Assembly (NCBI GenBank): GCA_013203755.1
Contig: JABMPI010000650.1
Location: forward strand, 1 to 8,217
DNA from: Bacteroidota bacterium
GTDB taxonomy: Bacteria > Bacteroidota > Bacteroidia > Bacteroidales > Prolixibacteraceae
Direction: 5' to 3'
Length of the DNA stretch: 8,217 nt
Part shown: positions 1 through 6,524 of the stretch, piece after piece
How positions within the stretch are numbered: position 1 is the first letter of the stretch
How the letters are laid out: every line of letters starts with the position of its first letter
Program-made: the position numbers and the translations under genes
The notes under the pieces: model-generated
Told to the model about the DNA's origin: nothing
Database searches by the model: none
What the model saw: the letters and a program-made list of their open reading frames with translations, nothing else

Positions 1-212
1 GAAAATGATATGAGCAAATTGCTGATTTGTGATAAGAATTAGTGACCTTATTTCTAACGTCTGGCTTCAAAAAATATATTATTTGTTTCTTCTTTCCTTT
101 TTTTAATTCAAGCACTCACACATTTCTCGCAACTTCATAAAATTGTCTCGTCACAAATAATTCAGTAACTTGTAGGCAATCTTTTTCTTTAACTCAATAA
201 AAATTAAAACCG
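1..212. other. Intergenic leader upstream of the aminotransferase gene
   Basis: This AT-rich stretch carries no gene I can support. Frame 1 of the plus strand is open from the left edge to a TAG at 40-42 (13 codons). It could be the tail of a gene ending there, but it is too short to judge. A pyrimidine-rich run covers about 84-106. A TATTATTTG at 77-85 resembles the Bacteroidota -7 element TAnnTTTG but has one extra spacer base, and I found no well-placed -33 TTG partner, so no promoter is called. The bases just before the start codon at 213 are A-rich, with no Shine-Dalgarno motif, as is usual in this phylum. Confidence 0.5.
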
Positions 213-1556
213 ATGCGAAACCGAAAAATTACTCGTCGTCAGGCAATTACAACTGCTTCTATTGGTACACTTGGAACGTTGACACGTTTCCCGCTTACAT
301 CATTTAGTTTGAACAATAGTAATAAGCTTGCAATACATGGAGGCGAAAAGGTGCGTAATTCTGCCTGGCACGAATGGCCGGTTTGGGAAACATCGGCAGA
401 AAACGATGTGGTAAATATGCTGCGTAGTGGTCGTTGGTGGCGGGGTAGAGGAGAGTACATCGCCGAGTTTGAACAAAAATATGCAGCGTTGATGGGCGCA
501 AAAAGATGCCTTGCAACGGCCAGTGGAACCACCGCGCTGTTGGTAGCTTCGCATGTTTTAGGAGTCGATGCCGGCGATGAAGTATTGGTTTCACCTTTTA
601 CATTTATTGCTACTTACAACTCTATTTTTATAAATAAAGCCCTTCCTGTTTTTGTGGATACCGATCCGGAAACATTCCTTATAAATCCTTCAAAAATTGA
701 GGCTAAAATCACCGACCGAACTACTGCAATTGTACCCGTGCATATTTACGGGTTGCCGGTTGACATGGACAGTGTAAATAGTTTGGCAAAGCAGCATAAC
801 CTAAAAGTTATAGAAGATGCATGTCAAGCGTGGTTGGGAGAATACAAAGGAAAAAAGTTGGGTACTCTTGGCGATTTAGGATGTTATAGTTTTCAGAATT
901 CGAAAAATCTGCCTACAGGAGAAGGAGGGGCAATTGTTGGAAACAACGATGAAATTATGGATCAGTGTTATTCGTTTCATAATTGCGGACGGCCATACGG
1001 AAGTGTAGCGGCAACTTCGAACTATCCCAATCGCGGAAGTAACCGAAGGATGCAACAAATTCAGGCCATTACCCTTTTATCCCAAATGAGCCGCATTGAA
1101 AAAGATGCAGATGTTCGGCTGGTAAATGCACAATATCTGGATAAAAAGCTGGGTAAAATTCCCGGAATAGTTCCCACCAAACTGGTTGAAGGTGATAACC
1201 GTTCAGCGTATCACATGTATCCTTTCCGGTTTGTCTCTGAACAGTTTGGAGATGTATCCAGAGACAAATTTATTACAGCCTTGCGGGCAGAAGGAGTTCC
1301 CTGCTCAACCGGTTACGGTAAACAAAATTACGACGGACTAATTGAAGAAGCTTTAAATTCAAGAGGATACAAACGTTTGTTTTCTGAAAAAAGATTAAAG
1401 CAGTGGCGAGAAGAAAATGTGTTGCCCGGAAATGATCAACTGGCAAAAGAAGCGGTTACCTTTTACCAAAGTATTTTATTGGGTAGCAAATCAGACATGG
1501 ACGATATTGTAAATGCCGTTACCAAAATTTATGAAAACCGGAATTCATTAATTTAA
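213..1556 (+). CDS. DegT/DnrJ/EryC1/StrS-family PLP aminotransferase with twin-arginine leader
   Basis: This is a fold-type I, PLP-dependent enzyme of the family that transaminates keto-sugars (and makes AHBA-like compounds). Residues 39-447 hold the whole domain: the SGTTALL phosphate-binding loop (104-110), the SPFTFIATYN segment (127-136), VPVHIYG (174-180), EDACQA with Asp202 expected to pair with the pyridine nitrogen, and SFQNSKNLPTGEGGAI (226-241), where Lys231 is the expected Schiff-base lysine. The core is about the family length of 400. The extra 30-35 N-terminal residues carry Arg8-Arg9 followed by a mildly hydrophobic stretch, resembling a Tat signal, with no lipobox cysteine and no clear AxA cleavage site. 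Sugar aminotransferases normally act in the cytoplasm on nucleotide sugars, so an exported copy is odd, although I recall Tat-leader relatives in Bacteroidota and Planctomycetes. The gene stands alone and converges on the propeller gene 45 bp away. Family certain; export and substrate uncertain. Confidence 0.9.
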   Translation: MRNRKITRRQAITTASIGTLGTLTRFPLTSFSLNNSNKLAIHGGEKVRNSAWHEWPVWETSAENDVVNMLRSGRWWRGRGEYIAEFEQKYAALMGAKRCLATASGTTALLVASHVLGVDAGDEVLVSPFTFIATYNSIFINKALPVFVDTDPETFLINPSKIEAKITDRTTAIVPVHIYGLPVDMDSVNSLAKQHNLKVIEDACQAWLGEYKGKKLGTLGDLGCYSFQNSKNLPTGEGGAIVGNNDEIMDQCYSFHNCGRPYGSVAATSNYPNRGSNRRMQQIQAITLLSQMSRIEKDADVRLVNAQYLDKKLGKIPGIVPTKLVEGDNRSAYHMYPFRFVSEQFGDVSRDKFITALRAEGVPCSTGYGKQNYDGLIEEALNSRGYKRLFSEKRLKQWREENVLPGNDQLAKEAVTFYQSILLGSKSDMDDIVNAVTKIYENRNSLI

Positions 1557-1601
1557 ATATTTATTGAAAAAGGGGCAATTAGCTTTATTAACGATAGTTT
1601 T

Positions 1602-2939
1602 TTATCGAATGCAATAAATTCCCTTTTCTCCCCTAAAAACATACGAACTTTTTGCAATGGCTGTTGATGCCCAAAAAATATCGTCCAGCTTATTTTTTCC
1701 TAATTCTTTAAAGGTTCTTCCTGCCTGAATTACATGCGTGGTTCCTTTTTCATCGAGGCAATATATTTTTTCGTCGAATACCCATGGCGAAGCCCAAAAA
1801 GCTTTAGCATCGGTAATTTTAGTTCCCGGATAAACAGCTTTCCCGCTGGCAGCTTCGTAGCAAAAAATTTGTCCCCGGTTGCGTTCAACAATGTAGATTA
1901 AGCCGTTGTAAATTACCGGCGATGCCATGGCAATTCCGGATTCCGGCACCGACCAAACTACCCATTCATTTGAACTCTCACTTTCCTTTAAAGAAATATC
2001 TCCTGCAGCCCCGGCTTTTATGCCAAACAAAGTACCGCCTCCATTACTTCGTTTTTCGTTTCCAACAAAAATCATGTCTAAATCTGCAGTCGGCGATGTA
2101 ATGTTACGACCGCCACCCATGTCTACTTTCCAAAGTAATTCTCCATTTTCAGGATTATAGGAGCGAGTTTTTAATCCCTGAACAACCAACTCGGTACGGA
2201 TGCTGTTTTTCCAGATTATTGGAGTTCCCCAATTTGATTTTTCATCTCGGGAAACTCTCCATTTTTCTTCCCCGGTTTTAGAGTCAAGTGCTGCTAAAAA
2301 AGATTTCTCTTCGTTGTCGATCTGCATGTATAATACATTGTCGTATAATACAGGAGAAGAGGAAGTTCCCCAGTTCGATTGCATCGGATAATTTCCCAGG
2401 TCCTTTTCCCAGACCAGATTGCCCTTCATGTCGTAACAATACAAACCGGTCATTCCAAAGTAGGCGTAAACATGTTTCCCGTCGGTAACCATGGTTTCCG
2501 GAGCGTAATTATTATCGCGGTGGGTTTTGTAGCGGGGAAGTCCGTGGTAGGCAACCTGTTTCCATATCTCTTCTCCCGAGTTTAAGTCAAGGCAAATTAC
2601 TTCAAAATTGTAAACGACATCATCCGGGTTATCCAGACGTCTGCCTGCTTTTGCCGGTGGTAAAACAGAGGGGTCTTCCAAAACGGCATTGGTGAAAAAT
2701 ACCTGGTTTCCCCAGATAATTGGGCACGACCAGCCTCTACCGTCCAGTTCGTATTGCCAACTCATATTTTTTTCTTGACTCCATTCCAAAGGCAACTCTT
2801 TTTCTGATGTGTGTTGGTTACTTTCCGGTCCCCGGAATTGTGGCCAGTTGTTAGTTTCACACGATGAAAAAATTGTAATTGAAGCGATTAAAATAAAAAG
2901 CTTTTTGTTAAAAAATATTGAAGGTTTAAAAGTTTTCAT
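1602..2939 (-). CDS. PQQ-like beta-propeller lipoprotein
   Basis: The product (445 aa) opens with a lysine-containing N-region and a hydrophobic core (about 14-24) ending in FSSC, with Cys27 as the likely lipidation site, so it is probably a periplasmic-facing or outer-membrane lipoprotein. A WPQFRGP motif (32-38) follows, a hallmark of the PQQ-like/BamB-like repeat proteins abundant in Bacteroidota and Planctomycetes. Propeller blades are marked by recurring G-x-x-x-W strands: SGEEIWK (121-127), KGNLVWEKDLG (172-182), TGEEKWRVS (222-230), NGELLWKVD (265-273) and SGKAVYPG (365-372). Between them lie repeated SSPVLYDNVLY / SPVIYNGLIYI / SPWVFDEKIYCLD blade edges. Such proteins may bind PQQ, sugars or partner proteins, or be structural; no PQQ-dehydrogenase catalytic signature or heme motif is visible. 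It is divergent from the GH76-like gene across a 222-bp spacer, which hints at shared regulation. Fold call strong; biochemical role unknown. Confidence 0.88.
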   Translation of the reverse strand: MKTFKPSIFFNKKLFILIASITIFSSCETNNWPQFRGPESNQHTSEKELPLEWSQEKNMSWQYELDGRGWSCPIIWGNQVFFTNAVLEDPSVLPPAKAGRRLDNPDDVVYNFEVICLDLNSGEEIWKQVAYHGLPRYKTHRDNNYAPETMVTDGKHVYAYFGMTGLYCYDMKGNLVWEKDLGNYPMQSNWGTSSSPVLYDNVLYMQIDNEEKSFLAALDSKTGEEKWRVSRDEKSNWGTPIIWKNSIRTELVVQGLKTRSYNPENGELLWKVDMGGGRNITSPTADLDMIFVGNEKRSNGGGTLFGIKAGAAGDISLKESESSNEWVVWSVPESGIAMASPVIYNGLIYIVERNRGQIFCYEAASGKAVYPGTKITDAKAFWASPWVFDEKIYCLDEKGTTHVIQAGRTFKELGKNKLDDIFWASTAIAKSSYVFRGEKGIYCIR

Positions 2940-3006
2940 ATTTTGGTTTTTAGGTTCTGTTTAGTTGTAAGAATTTTAATTTATTTTTTAAAAATACATA
3001 AAATGA

Positions 3007-3041
3007 TTGATTCTAAGAATTTATGACTTGGAGTATTTTTG
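3007..3041 (+). promoter_or_regulatory. Candidate distal promoter for the GH76-like gene
   Basis: TATTTTTG at 3034-3041 matches the Bacteroidota -7 consensus TAnnTTTG exactly. A TTG at 3007-3009 lies 24 bases upstream, slightly longer than the usual -33/-7 spacing. Transcription would start about 3048, giving a leader of roughly 115 nt. In such AT-rich DNA a chance match is quite possible. Confidence 0.3.
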
Positions 3042-3076
3042 AAAGAAATTTTACTACTTCAAACATTCAAATAATT

Positions 3077-3091
3077 ATAAAAGGCTTTTAT
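3077..3091. promoter_or_regulatory. Short dyad, possible operator
   Basis: ATAAAAG and CTTTTAT form 7-bp inverted arms around a single G. The dyad abuts the -33 element of the proximal promoter candidate, a position where a regulator could act. It is short and AT-rich, so it may be chance; no regulator gene is present in the window. Confidence 0.22.
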
Positions 3092-3120
3092 TGAATTGAC
3101 ATAAGATTTGATTATTATTG
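3091..3120 (+). promoter_or_regulatory. Candidate proximal promoter for the GH76-like gene
   Basis: TTG at 3091-3093 is followed, after a 19-base spacer, by TATTATTG at 3113-3120, one mismatch from TAnnTTTG. The spacing fits Bacteroidota sigma-ABfr promoters better than the distal candidate does. The start would fall about 3127, leaving a leader of about 35 nt before the ATG at 3162. Confidence 0.33.
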
Positions 3121-3161
3121 TATGAAGACCAGAATAATTGAGATAAATATAACCGAACGAA

Positions 3162-4553
3162 ATGGATAGAAGGAAATTTATTAAAGTAACAGGAAGTGGC
3201 ACAGCATTACTAACCAGTGCTGGGATATTTGTAGCTTGTAAAAACGAACCTGAGAACGATTACGAACAGCAACTTAAAGAGTGGTCGATTGCAGCGTTTA
3301 AGCGTTTCGAGGAGGTTTGGGATTTTAATGATTTTTGGAAACGAGGAAATACTTTTGATGCCTGTTTGGTATTTGTGGCAGCAGCTTTGGAGCAGTGGCC
3401 CAATGATCCGGAAATTTTAGCCATGCAGCAATCTGTGAAAAAAATGCTGGAAGATAATCTCGTTTTTTTCAACCGTTTCGATCCTGGTGGTTTGTGGGCT
3501 GATGATTTTGGTTGGTGGGGATTGCAGGCTCTTAATGCTCGTAAACACCTGCTTAAAATGGGGGAAACTGAGTTGGCTGATAAATTCTGGAAATTATCTA
3601 CTGACTTGTGTTGGGAATATAAAAAGAAAACTGCTTACGACCATACTAACGATGCCTTGCCTGTTCCCCACGGTTGTCGGAACGGAGACGCTAATGGGCA
3701 AAGTTTAGGGGTGAAGAATACGGTAACCAATGTATTGTTGTTTTTGCTTTCGTCGCGTATTTACCGTGTTGCCTTGGCAGAAAATATGGCTGATAACGAG
3801 AAATATCTGGATATGGCGTATCGCCAGTGGGTGTGGTTAGAGGAGTGGTTTAAGTTAGATGATTATGAATACTTGAAAACTATTTCGAAATCAGCTGCTT
3901 TGGTACAAGAGCGTCCCATGGCCTTTTTTGAAGGTTCTGGTTATCAAGAGAAAATACATCCACCTTGGGCAGAAGGTTGGGTTTGGACTGGTGACCAGGG
4001 AATGTTGGTTGGCGCACTTACCGATATGTTAGCAGTAAAAGAGGAATTAGCTACTTGGCTTTCTAAAAATAATATGGATTCTGATTTCGATAAAACTGCT
4101 TTTGAAAAAAAACTACGACACTTAATTACATTAATTGGTGGTGGTGTTAAAACCGCGATGGTAAGTGGTGCAGATAACATCATTCGAGAAGCTCCTTGTT
4201 ATTCAAGTTTTGGCCCGAACCATGGTAACGATTATCTGGCTGGCCGTGGAATTATGATGCGATATTTGGGAGCACAGGAAGAACGGGAATTAATTGGTGT
4301 TGACCTTGGTGAAAACATTAAAGCAACAGTTGAAGCAATCTGGCAAACCCGCGATGTTTTAAACAATCAATTTCAACCCGAATTTACCACTGAAGCAAAC
4401 GATGAAATATACATTGAACAGTTCAGGAAATTATGGGGGATTGCCGACGATATTCGTGTGTGGGATGTTAAAAAAATGAAAGTGCAAAATAAACAAGGCG
4501 TTTGTCAGTCGGTGGGTATGGATATGCTGGGGGCTGCTGTAAAGTTGTTGTAA
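3162..4553 (+). CDS. GH76-like (alpha-mannanase family) six-hairpin glycosidase, Tat/lipoprotein leader
   Basis: The 463-aa product begins MDRRKFIKVTGSG, a good Tat motif. A hydrophobic stretch then leads to FVAC with Cys26 as a probable lipidation site, so it is likely exported folded and membrane-anchored. The mature part resembles GH76 endo-alpha-1,6-mannanases, an (alpha/alpha)6 barrel. GGLWADDFGWWGLQAL (109-124) supplies the adjacent Asp114-Asp115 pair that in GH76 is catalytic. VKNTVTNVLLFLLSSRIY (184-201) matches the family's KNAxSNxLFFxLAARLY helix, WTGDQGMLVGAL (275-286) matches TYNQGxxIGAL, and GRGIMMRYLG (361-370) matches the FKGIFxRYL segment. The usual CGGGxWW loop is replaced by HGCRNGDANG (170-179), so the specificity may differ from mannan. 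Related six-hairpin families (AGE epimerases, GH88/105) fit less well. It is divergent from the propeller lipoprotein and converges on the URO-D-like gene. Fold confident, GH76 assignment moderate, substrate unknown. Confidence 0.75.
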   Translation: MDRRKFIKVTGSGTALLTSAGIFVACKNEPENDYEQQLKEWSIAAFKRFEEVWDFNDFWKRGNTFDACLVFVAAALEQWPNDPEILAMQQSVKKMLEDNLVFFNRFDPGGLWADDFGWWGLQALNARKHLLKMGETELADKFWKLSTDLCWEYKKKTAYDHTNDALPVPHGCRNGDANGQSLGVKNTVTNVLLFLLSSRIYRVALAENMADNEKYLDMAYRQWVWLEEWFKLDDYEYLKTISKSAALVQERPMAFFEGSGYQEKIHPPWAEGWVWTGDQGMLVGALTDMLAVKEELATWLSKNNMDSDFDKTAFEKKLRHLITLIGGGVKTAMVSGADNIIREAPCYSSFGPNHGNDYLAGRGIMMRYLGAQEERELIGVDLGENIKATVEAIWQTRDVLNNQFQPEFTTEANDEIYIEQFRKLWGIADDIRVWDVKKMKVQNKQGVCQSVGMDMLGAAVKLL

Positions 4554-4562
4554 AACTTATAA

Positions 4563-4646
4563 GCTGTCATTTCGATGAGTAAACGAGGAGAAATCAGTTG
4601 AATTAATCCATGGATTTCTCAATCGTTCTTCTTTTGAAATGACAGC
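4563..4646. repeat. Palindromic REP-like element between convergent genes
   Basis: GCTGTCATTTC at 4563-4573 is matched exactly by its reverse complement at 4636-4646. Inside it, GAGAAATC (4588-4595) pairs with GATTTCTC (4613-4620), and the stretches between (4574-4587 against 4621-4635) share AACGA with mismatches. The two arms of about 33 nt would fold into a long imperfect hairpin. A 12-bp perfect palindrome, AATCCATGGATT, sits near the tip (4605-4616). The TGTCATTTCGA...GAGAAATC...GAAATGACA layout resembles dispersed palindromes that I recall between convergent genes in many Bacteroidota. It fills nearly all of the 109-bp gap between the two stops and may serve as a bidirectional transcript end. 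There is no strong T-tract like that of a classic terminator. Confidence 0.75.
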
Positions 4647-4662
4647 CTAAAATATCTGTGTT

Positions 4663-5682
4663 TTAATACTCCCTTGCCACTTTAATCATCCTCCTTAAAT
4701 TCTCTTCCGGAGTGTTTGAAGGAATTGCACAGCCTGCATTAAGAATAAAACGATTGGTTTTAGAAAATACATTTAAGAGTTCAATGGTTTTTATTTCCAC
4801 CAATTCGGGGCTGCCCATTGCAAGTACTCCACTTGGATCTATGTTGCCAATAAAACATGCTTTGTCGTGTAGTGCATCAAATGCCTTTTGTACATCGGTT
4901 TTGTAGTCCAGCTCAAAAGCATCGGCACCCGATTGTAGCATTAATTCAAGAATAGTTTCTGTGTTTCCACAGATGTGTAAAGTGTAGGGCATATTATTTT
5001 TATGCGCTTCTTCAACCACTCTTGTTTCGTAGGGTAGGGCGTACATTTCGTACATATCCGGCGAAATCATTTCTGGACCGGCAGGACTGTCGCCATTAGA
5101 AACCATATCGCAACCGGTTTGTGCCATCAACCGAATAAACTGGCAACTTATGTCTGTACAATATTCCAGCAGTTCAGTTACTTGTTCCGGTTCACCCATT
5201 AACAGATCTAACATCCACTCCTGACTGCCGCGCATCATACTTGCCAACGAAAATGGCGCCTGGTCGCAATTGCCACGAACAAATATTTCGTTGCCGAAAT
5301 GAGATTTAATTAAGCGGGTGGCTTCCAACCAATTTTGTACGTACTGATAGTTTTCGATATTTACTTTTTTTAGCTTTTTTATATCAACAAGGTTTAGCAA
5401 ATTTCCTTGTCCTGAACGTGCAGGCTCGTGTTCAGGAAAATCAACGGGAACTCCCACTGCACCTGCCAATGTTACCGTGTCTATATCAACCAATATTCCA
5501 TCGAATTTATATTTTTCAACTGATTGAATAAACACATCAGCAATAGATTGTGGATTATCTCTAAATGTTTCCATGCTTACTCCGGCTTCAATGGCAGCCA
5601 TCATGAAATTGTGTAACATTATTGGGGTTTTGTCGGGTTTTTCGCCTTTTAAAGCAGCCTGAATTCTTTCGTATCCGTTCAT
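4663..5682 (-). CDS. URO-D superfamily protein, methylcobamide:CoM methyltransferase-like (MtaA/CmuA type)
   Basis: The 339-aa product has the TIM-barrel URO-D fold, but with marks of the methyltransferase branch rather than heme-pathway HemE. HICGN (236-240) and NAGCAIPSNTPEENL (315-329) supply His236, Cys238 and Cys318, the HxC...C zinc site used by MtaA/MtbA/CmuA-type enzymes to activate a thiol acceptor. Other family segments are the N-terminal ERIQAALKGEKPDKTP (5-20), DGILVDIDTVTLAGAVGVPV (61-80) and GNIDPSGVLAMGSPELV (279-295). Members move methyl groups between corrinoid proteins and thiols, and many uncharacterised copies sit beside sugar or dioxygenase genes. No corrinoid protein or activase is in the window. 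Its ATG is one base after the TGA of the dioxygenase gene, so it is probably translationally coupled and last in the operon. Superfamily confident; reaction and acceptor unknown. Confidence 0.87.
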   Translation of the reverse strand: MNGYERIQAALKGEKPDKTPIMLHNFMMAAIEAGVSMETFRDNPQSIADVFIQSVEKYKFDGILVDIDTVTLAGAVGVPVDFPEHEPARSGQGNLLNLVDIKKLKKVNIENYQYVQNWLEATRLIKSHFGNEIFVRGNCDQAPFSLASMMRGSQEWMLDLLMGEPEQVTELLEYCTDISCQFIRLMAQTGCDMVSNGDSPAGPEMISPDMYEMYALPYETRVVEEAHKNNMPYTLHICGNTETILELMLQSGADAFELDYKTDVQKAFDALHDKACFIGNIDPSGVLAMGSPELVEIKTIELLNVFSKTNRFILNAGCAIPSNTPEENLRRMIKVAREY

Positions 5683-5683
5683 T

Positions 5684-6436
5684 TCATTTTACGTTTTCGT
5701 TTCGTACTTTATTTTCTCCCGTGTGGTCGAAACCGCGTTCGCGCTCATAGTTAATCATACTTTTGGGGCGGAGGTTTACAATCATAGCCCGGCGCTGCGA
5801 GTTTGTTGTATTCCCACGGCTGTAATGTGCTGTCGCACCGTGATGTAACACTACAGATCCTGGTTTCAATTCAATATATACCGCTTCATTTTCGTTGCCT
5901 TCGCAAACCAGTGCACCGTTTTTTGCAGATGATGTATGTTTGCGCATAGGTAATTTGTGAGAGACTGGAACGTACCACATGCAACCATTGTCGAGCGTTG
6001 CCTCATTCAAAGGCATCCAGGCGCTAACTGCACGTTTGTCGGGCATGTCAATCCAGTAAGCACAGTCCTGATGCCAGGGAGTAATCGCATTACTTTGAGG
6101 CGGTTTATTAATAAACATATCAAAGTCAATTTCCATATCGTCACCCATTAGTGTTTGTACAATCTGGCTGATTTTTTGGTAGTAGGCTGAATCTTGCAAA
6201 GTGGGAAAATGCTGCGAAGGCACCATGATTTGTGTGATGCTTTCTGATTTGGAATTTTTATCTTCCCCTTTCAAATCCCGACGATTGGCTCCTACACCAA
6301 TTTTACCGCTAATAAAATCGTTGTAAATTTTCTGGTAGCCAACAATGGTTTCTTCGTTAATCAGATTCCGAATTACCAGATAACCGTTTTCTTCAAAAAA
6401 ATCAATCTCCTGCTGAGTTATTTTTAAATCGTTCAT
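5684..6436 (-). CDS. Phytanoyl-CoA dioxygenase (PhyH)-family Fe(II)/2-oxoglutarate oxygenase
   Basis: I choose the ATG at 6434-6436, giving 250 aa starting MNDLKITQQEID, because the typical PhyH opening (FFEENGYLVIRNLI) follows at once. An in-frame ATG at 6518-6520 would add 28 basic residues encoded largely by an intergenic heptad repeat and unlike the family. Numbered from the chosen start, PWHQDCAYW supplies His122 and Asp124, and TAHYSRGNTTNSQRRAM supplies the distal His204, completing the Fe(II) facial triad. Arg215 is placed to bind the 2-oxoglutarate carboxylate. WMPLNEATLDNGCMWYVPVSHK is the conserved jelly-roll strand pair between them. Such enzymes hydroxylate small molecules coupled to 2OG decarboxylation; substrates range from acyl-CoA to ectoine and phosphonates. 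No signal peptide, so cytoplasmic. It lies 88 bp after the transporter gene and 1 bp before the URO-D-like gene. Family certain; substrate not predictable. Confidence 0.9.
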   Translation of the reverse strand: MNDLKITQQEIDFFEENGYLVIRNLINEETIVGYQKIYNDFISGKIGVGANRRDLKGEDKNSKSESITQIMVPSQHFPTLQDSAYYQKISQIVQTLMGDDMEIDFDMFINKPPQSNAITPWHQDCAYWIDMPDKRAVSAWMPLNEATLDNGCMWYVPVSHKLPMRKHTSSAKNGALVCEGNENEAVYIELKPGSVVLHHGATAHYSRGNTTNSQRRAMIVNLRPKSMINYERERGFDHTGENKVRNENVK

Positions 6437-6480
6437 GCATTGCGTTTTTAAATTTCTACCAGAATCAATTTGAATATTAA

Positions 6481-6515
6481 AGAACTTCCGTCTTCTGACT
6501 TCGTGCTTCCAACTT
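6481..6515. repeat. Degenerate 7-bp tandem repeat (NNNNCTT)
   Basis: Five consecutive heptamers, starting at 6481, 6488, 6495, 6502 and 6509, all end in CTT, mostly with a leading C and variable middle bases; the reverse strand reads AAGNNNN. A further CTT at 6528-6530 is out of register by one base and lies in the transporter's last codons. Degenerate heptad runs of this kind are, from memory, frequent between genes in Bacteroidota. Here the run occupies the transporter-dioxygenase gap inside an otherwise compact operon. Confidence 0.65.
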
Positions 6516-6524
6516 TTCATCTCC

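Larger units (their letters stand above)
2940..3161. other. Divergent intergenic region between propeller and GH76-like genes
   Basis: This AT-rich 222-bp spacer must contain the 5' signals of both flanking genes, since their starts face away from each other. On the plus strand it has two Bacteroidota-like promoter candidates and a short dyad, listed separately. For the minus-strand gene I searched for CAAAnnTA (the reverse complement of the -7 element) and found only one-mismatch versions, at 3060-3067 and 3068-3075, with no suitable -33 partner. No small ORF, tRNA or riboswitch-like fold was recognised. Confidence 0.6.

Noticed and set aside
1..42. Open frame from the left edge to a TAG, possible tail of an upstream plus-strand gene
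   Set aside because: Only 13 codons are visible with no recognisable C-terminal motif; a chance open stretch of this length is common.
239..594. Overlapping minus-strand reading frames within the aminotransferase gene
   Set aside because: They are shadows of a clearly coding plus-strand gene and show no domain or signal features.
1592..1607. Small hairpin CGATA-GTTTTT-TATCG between convergent stops, possible terminator
   Set aside because: The stem has only five mostly AT pairs, overlaps the propeller gene's stop codon and lacks a clear following T-tract.
4663..5682. HemE (uroporphyrinogen decarboxylase of heme synthesis)
   Set aside because: The HxC...C zinc ligands and NAGCAIPSNTPEENL ending fit the methyltransferase branch, and no heme genes are nearby.
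6434..6520. 28-residue N-terminal extension of the dioxygenase
   Set aside because: It is encoded largely by a degenerate heptad repeat, precedes the normal PhyH N-terminus and has no family-like features; the start at 6436 was preferred.
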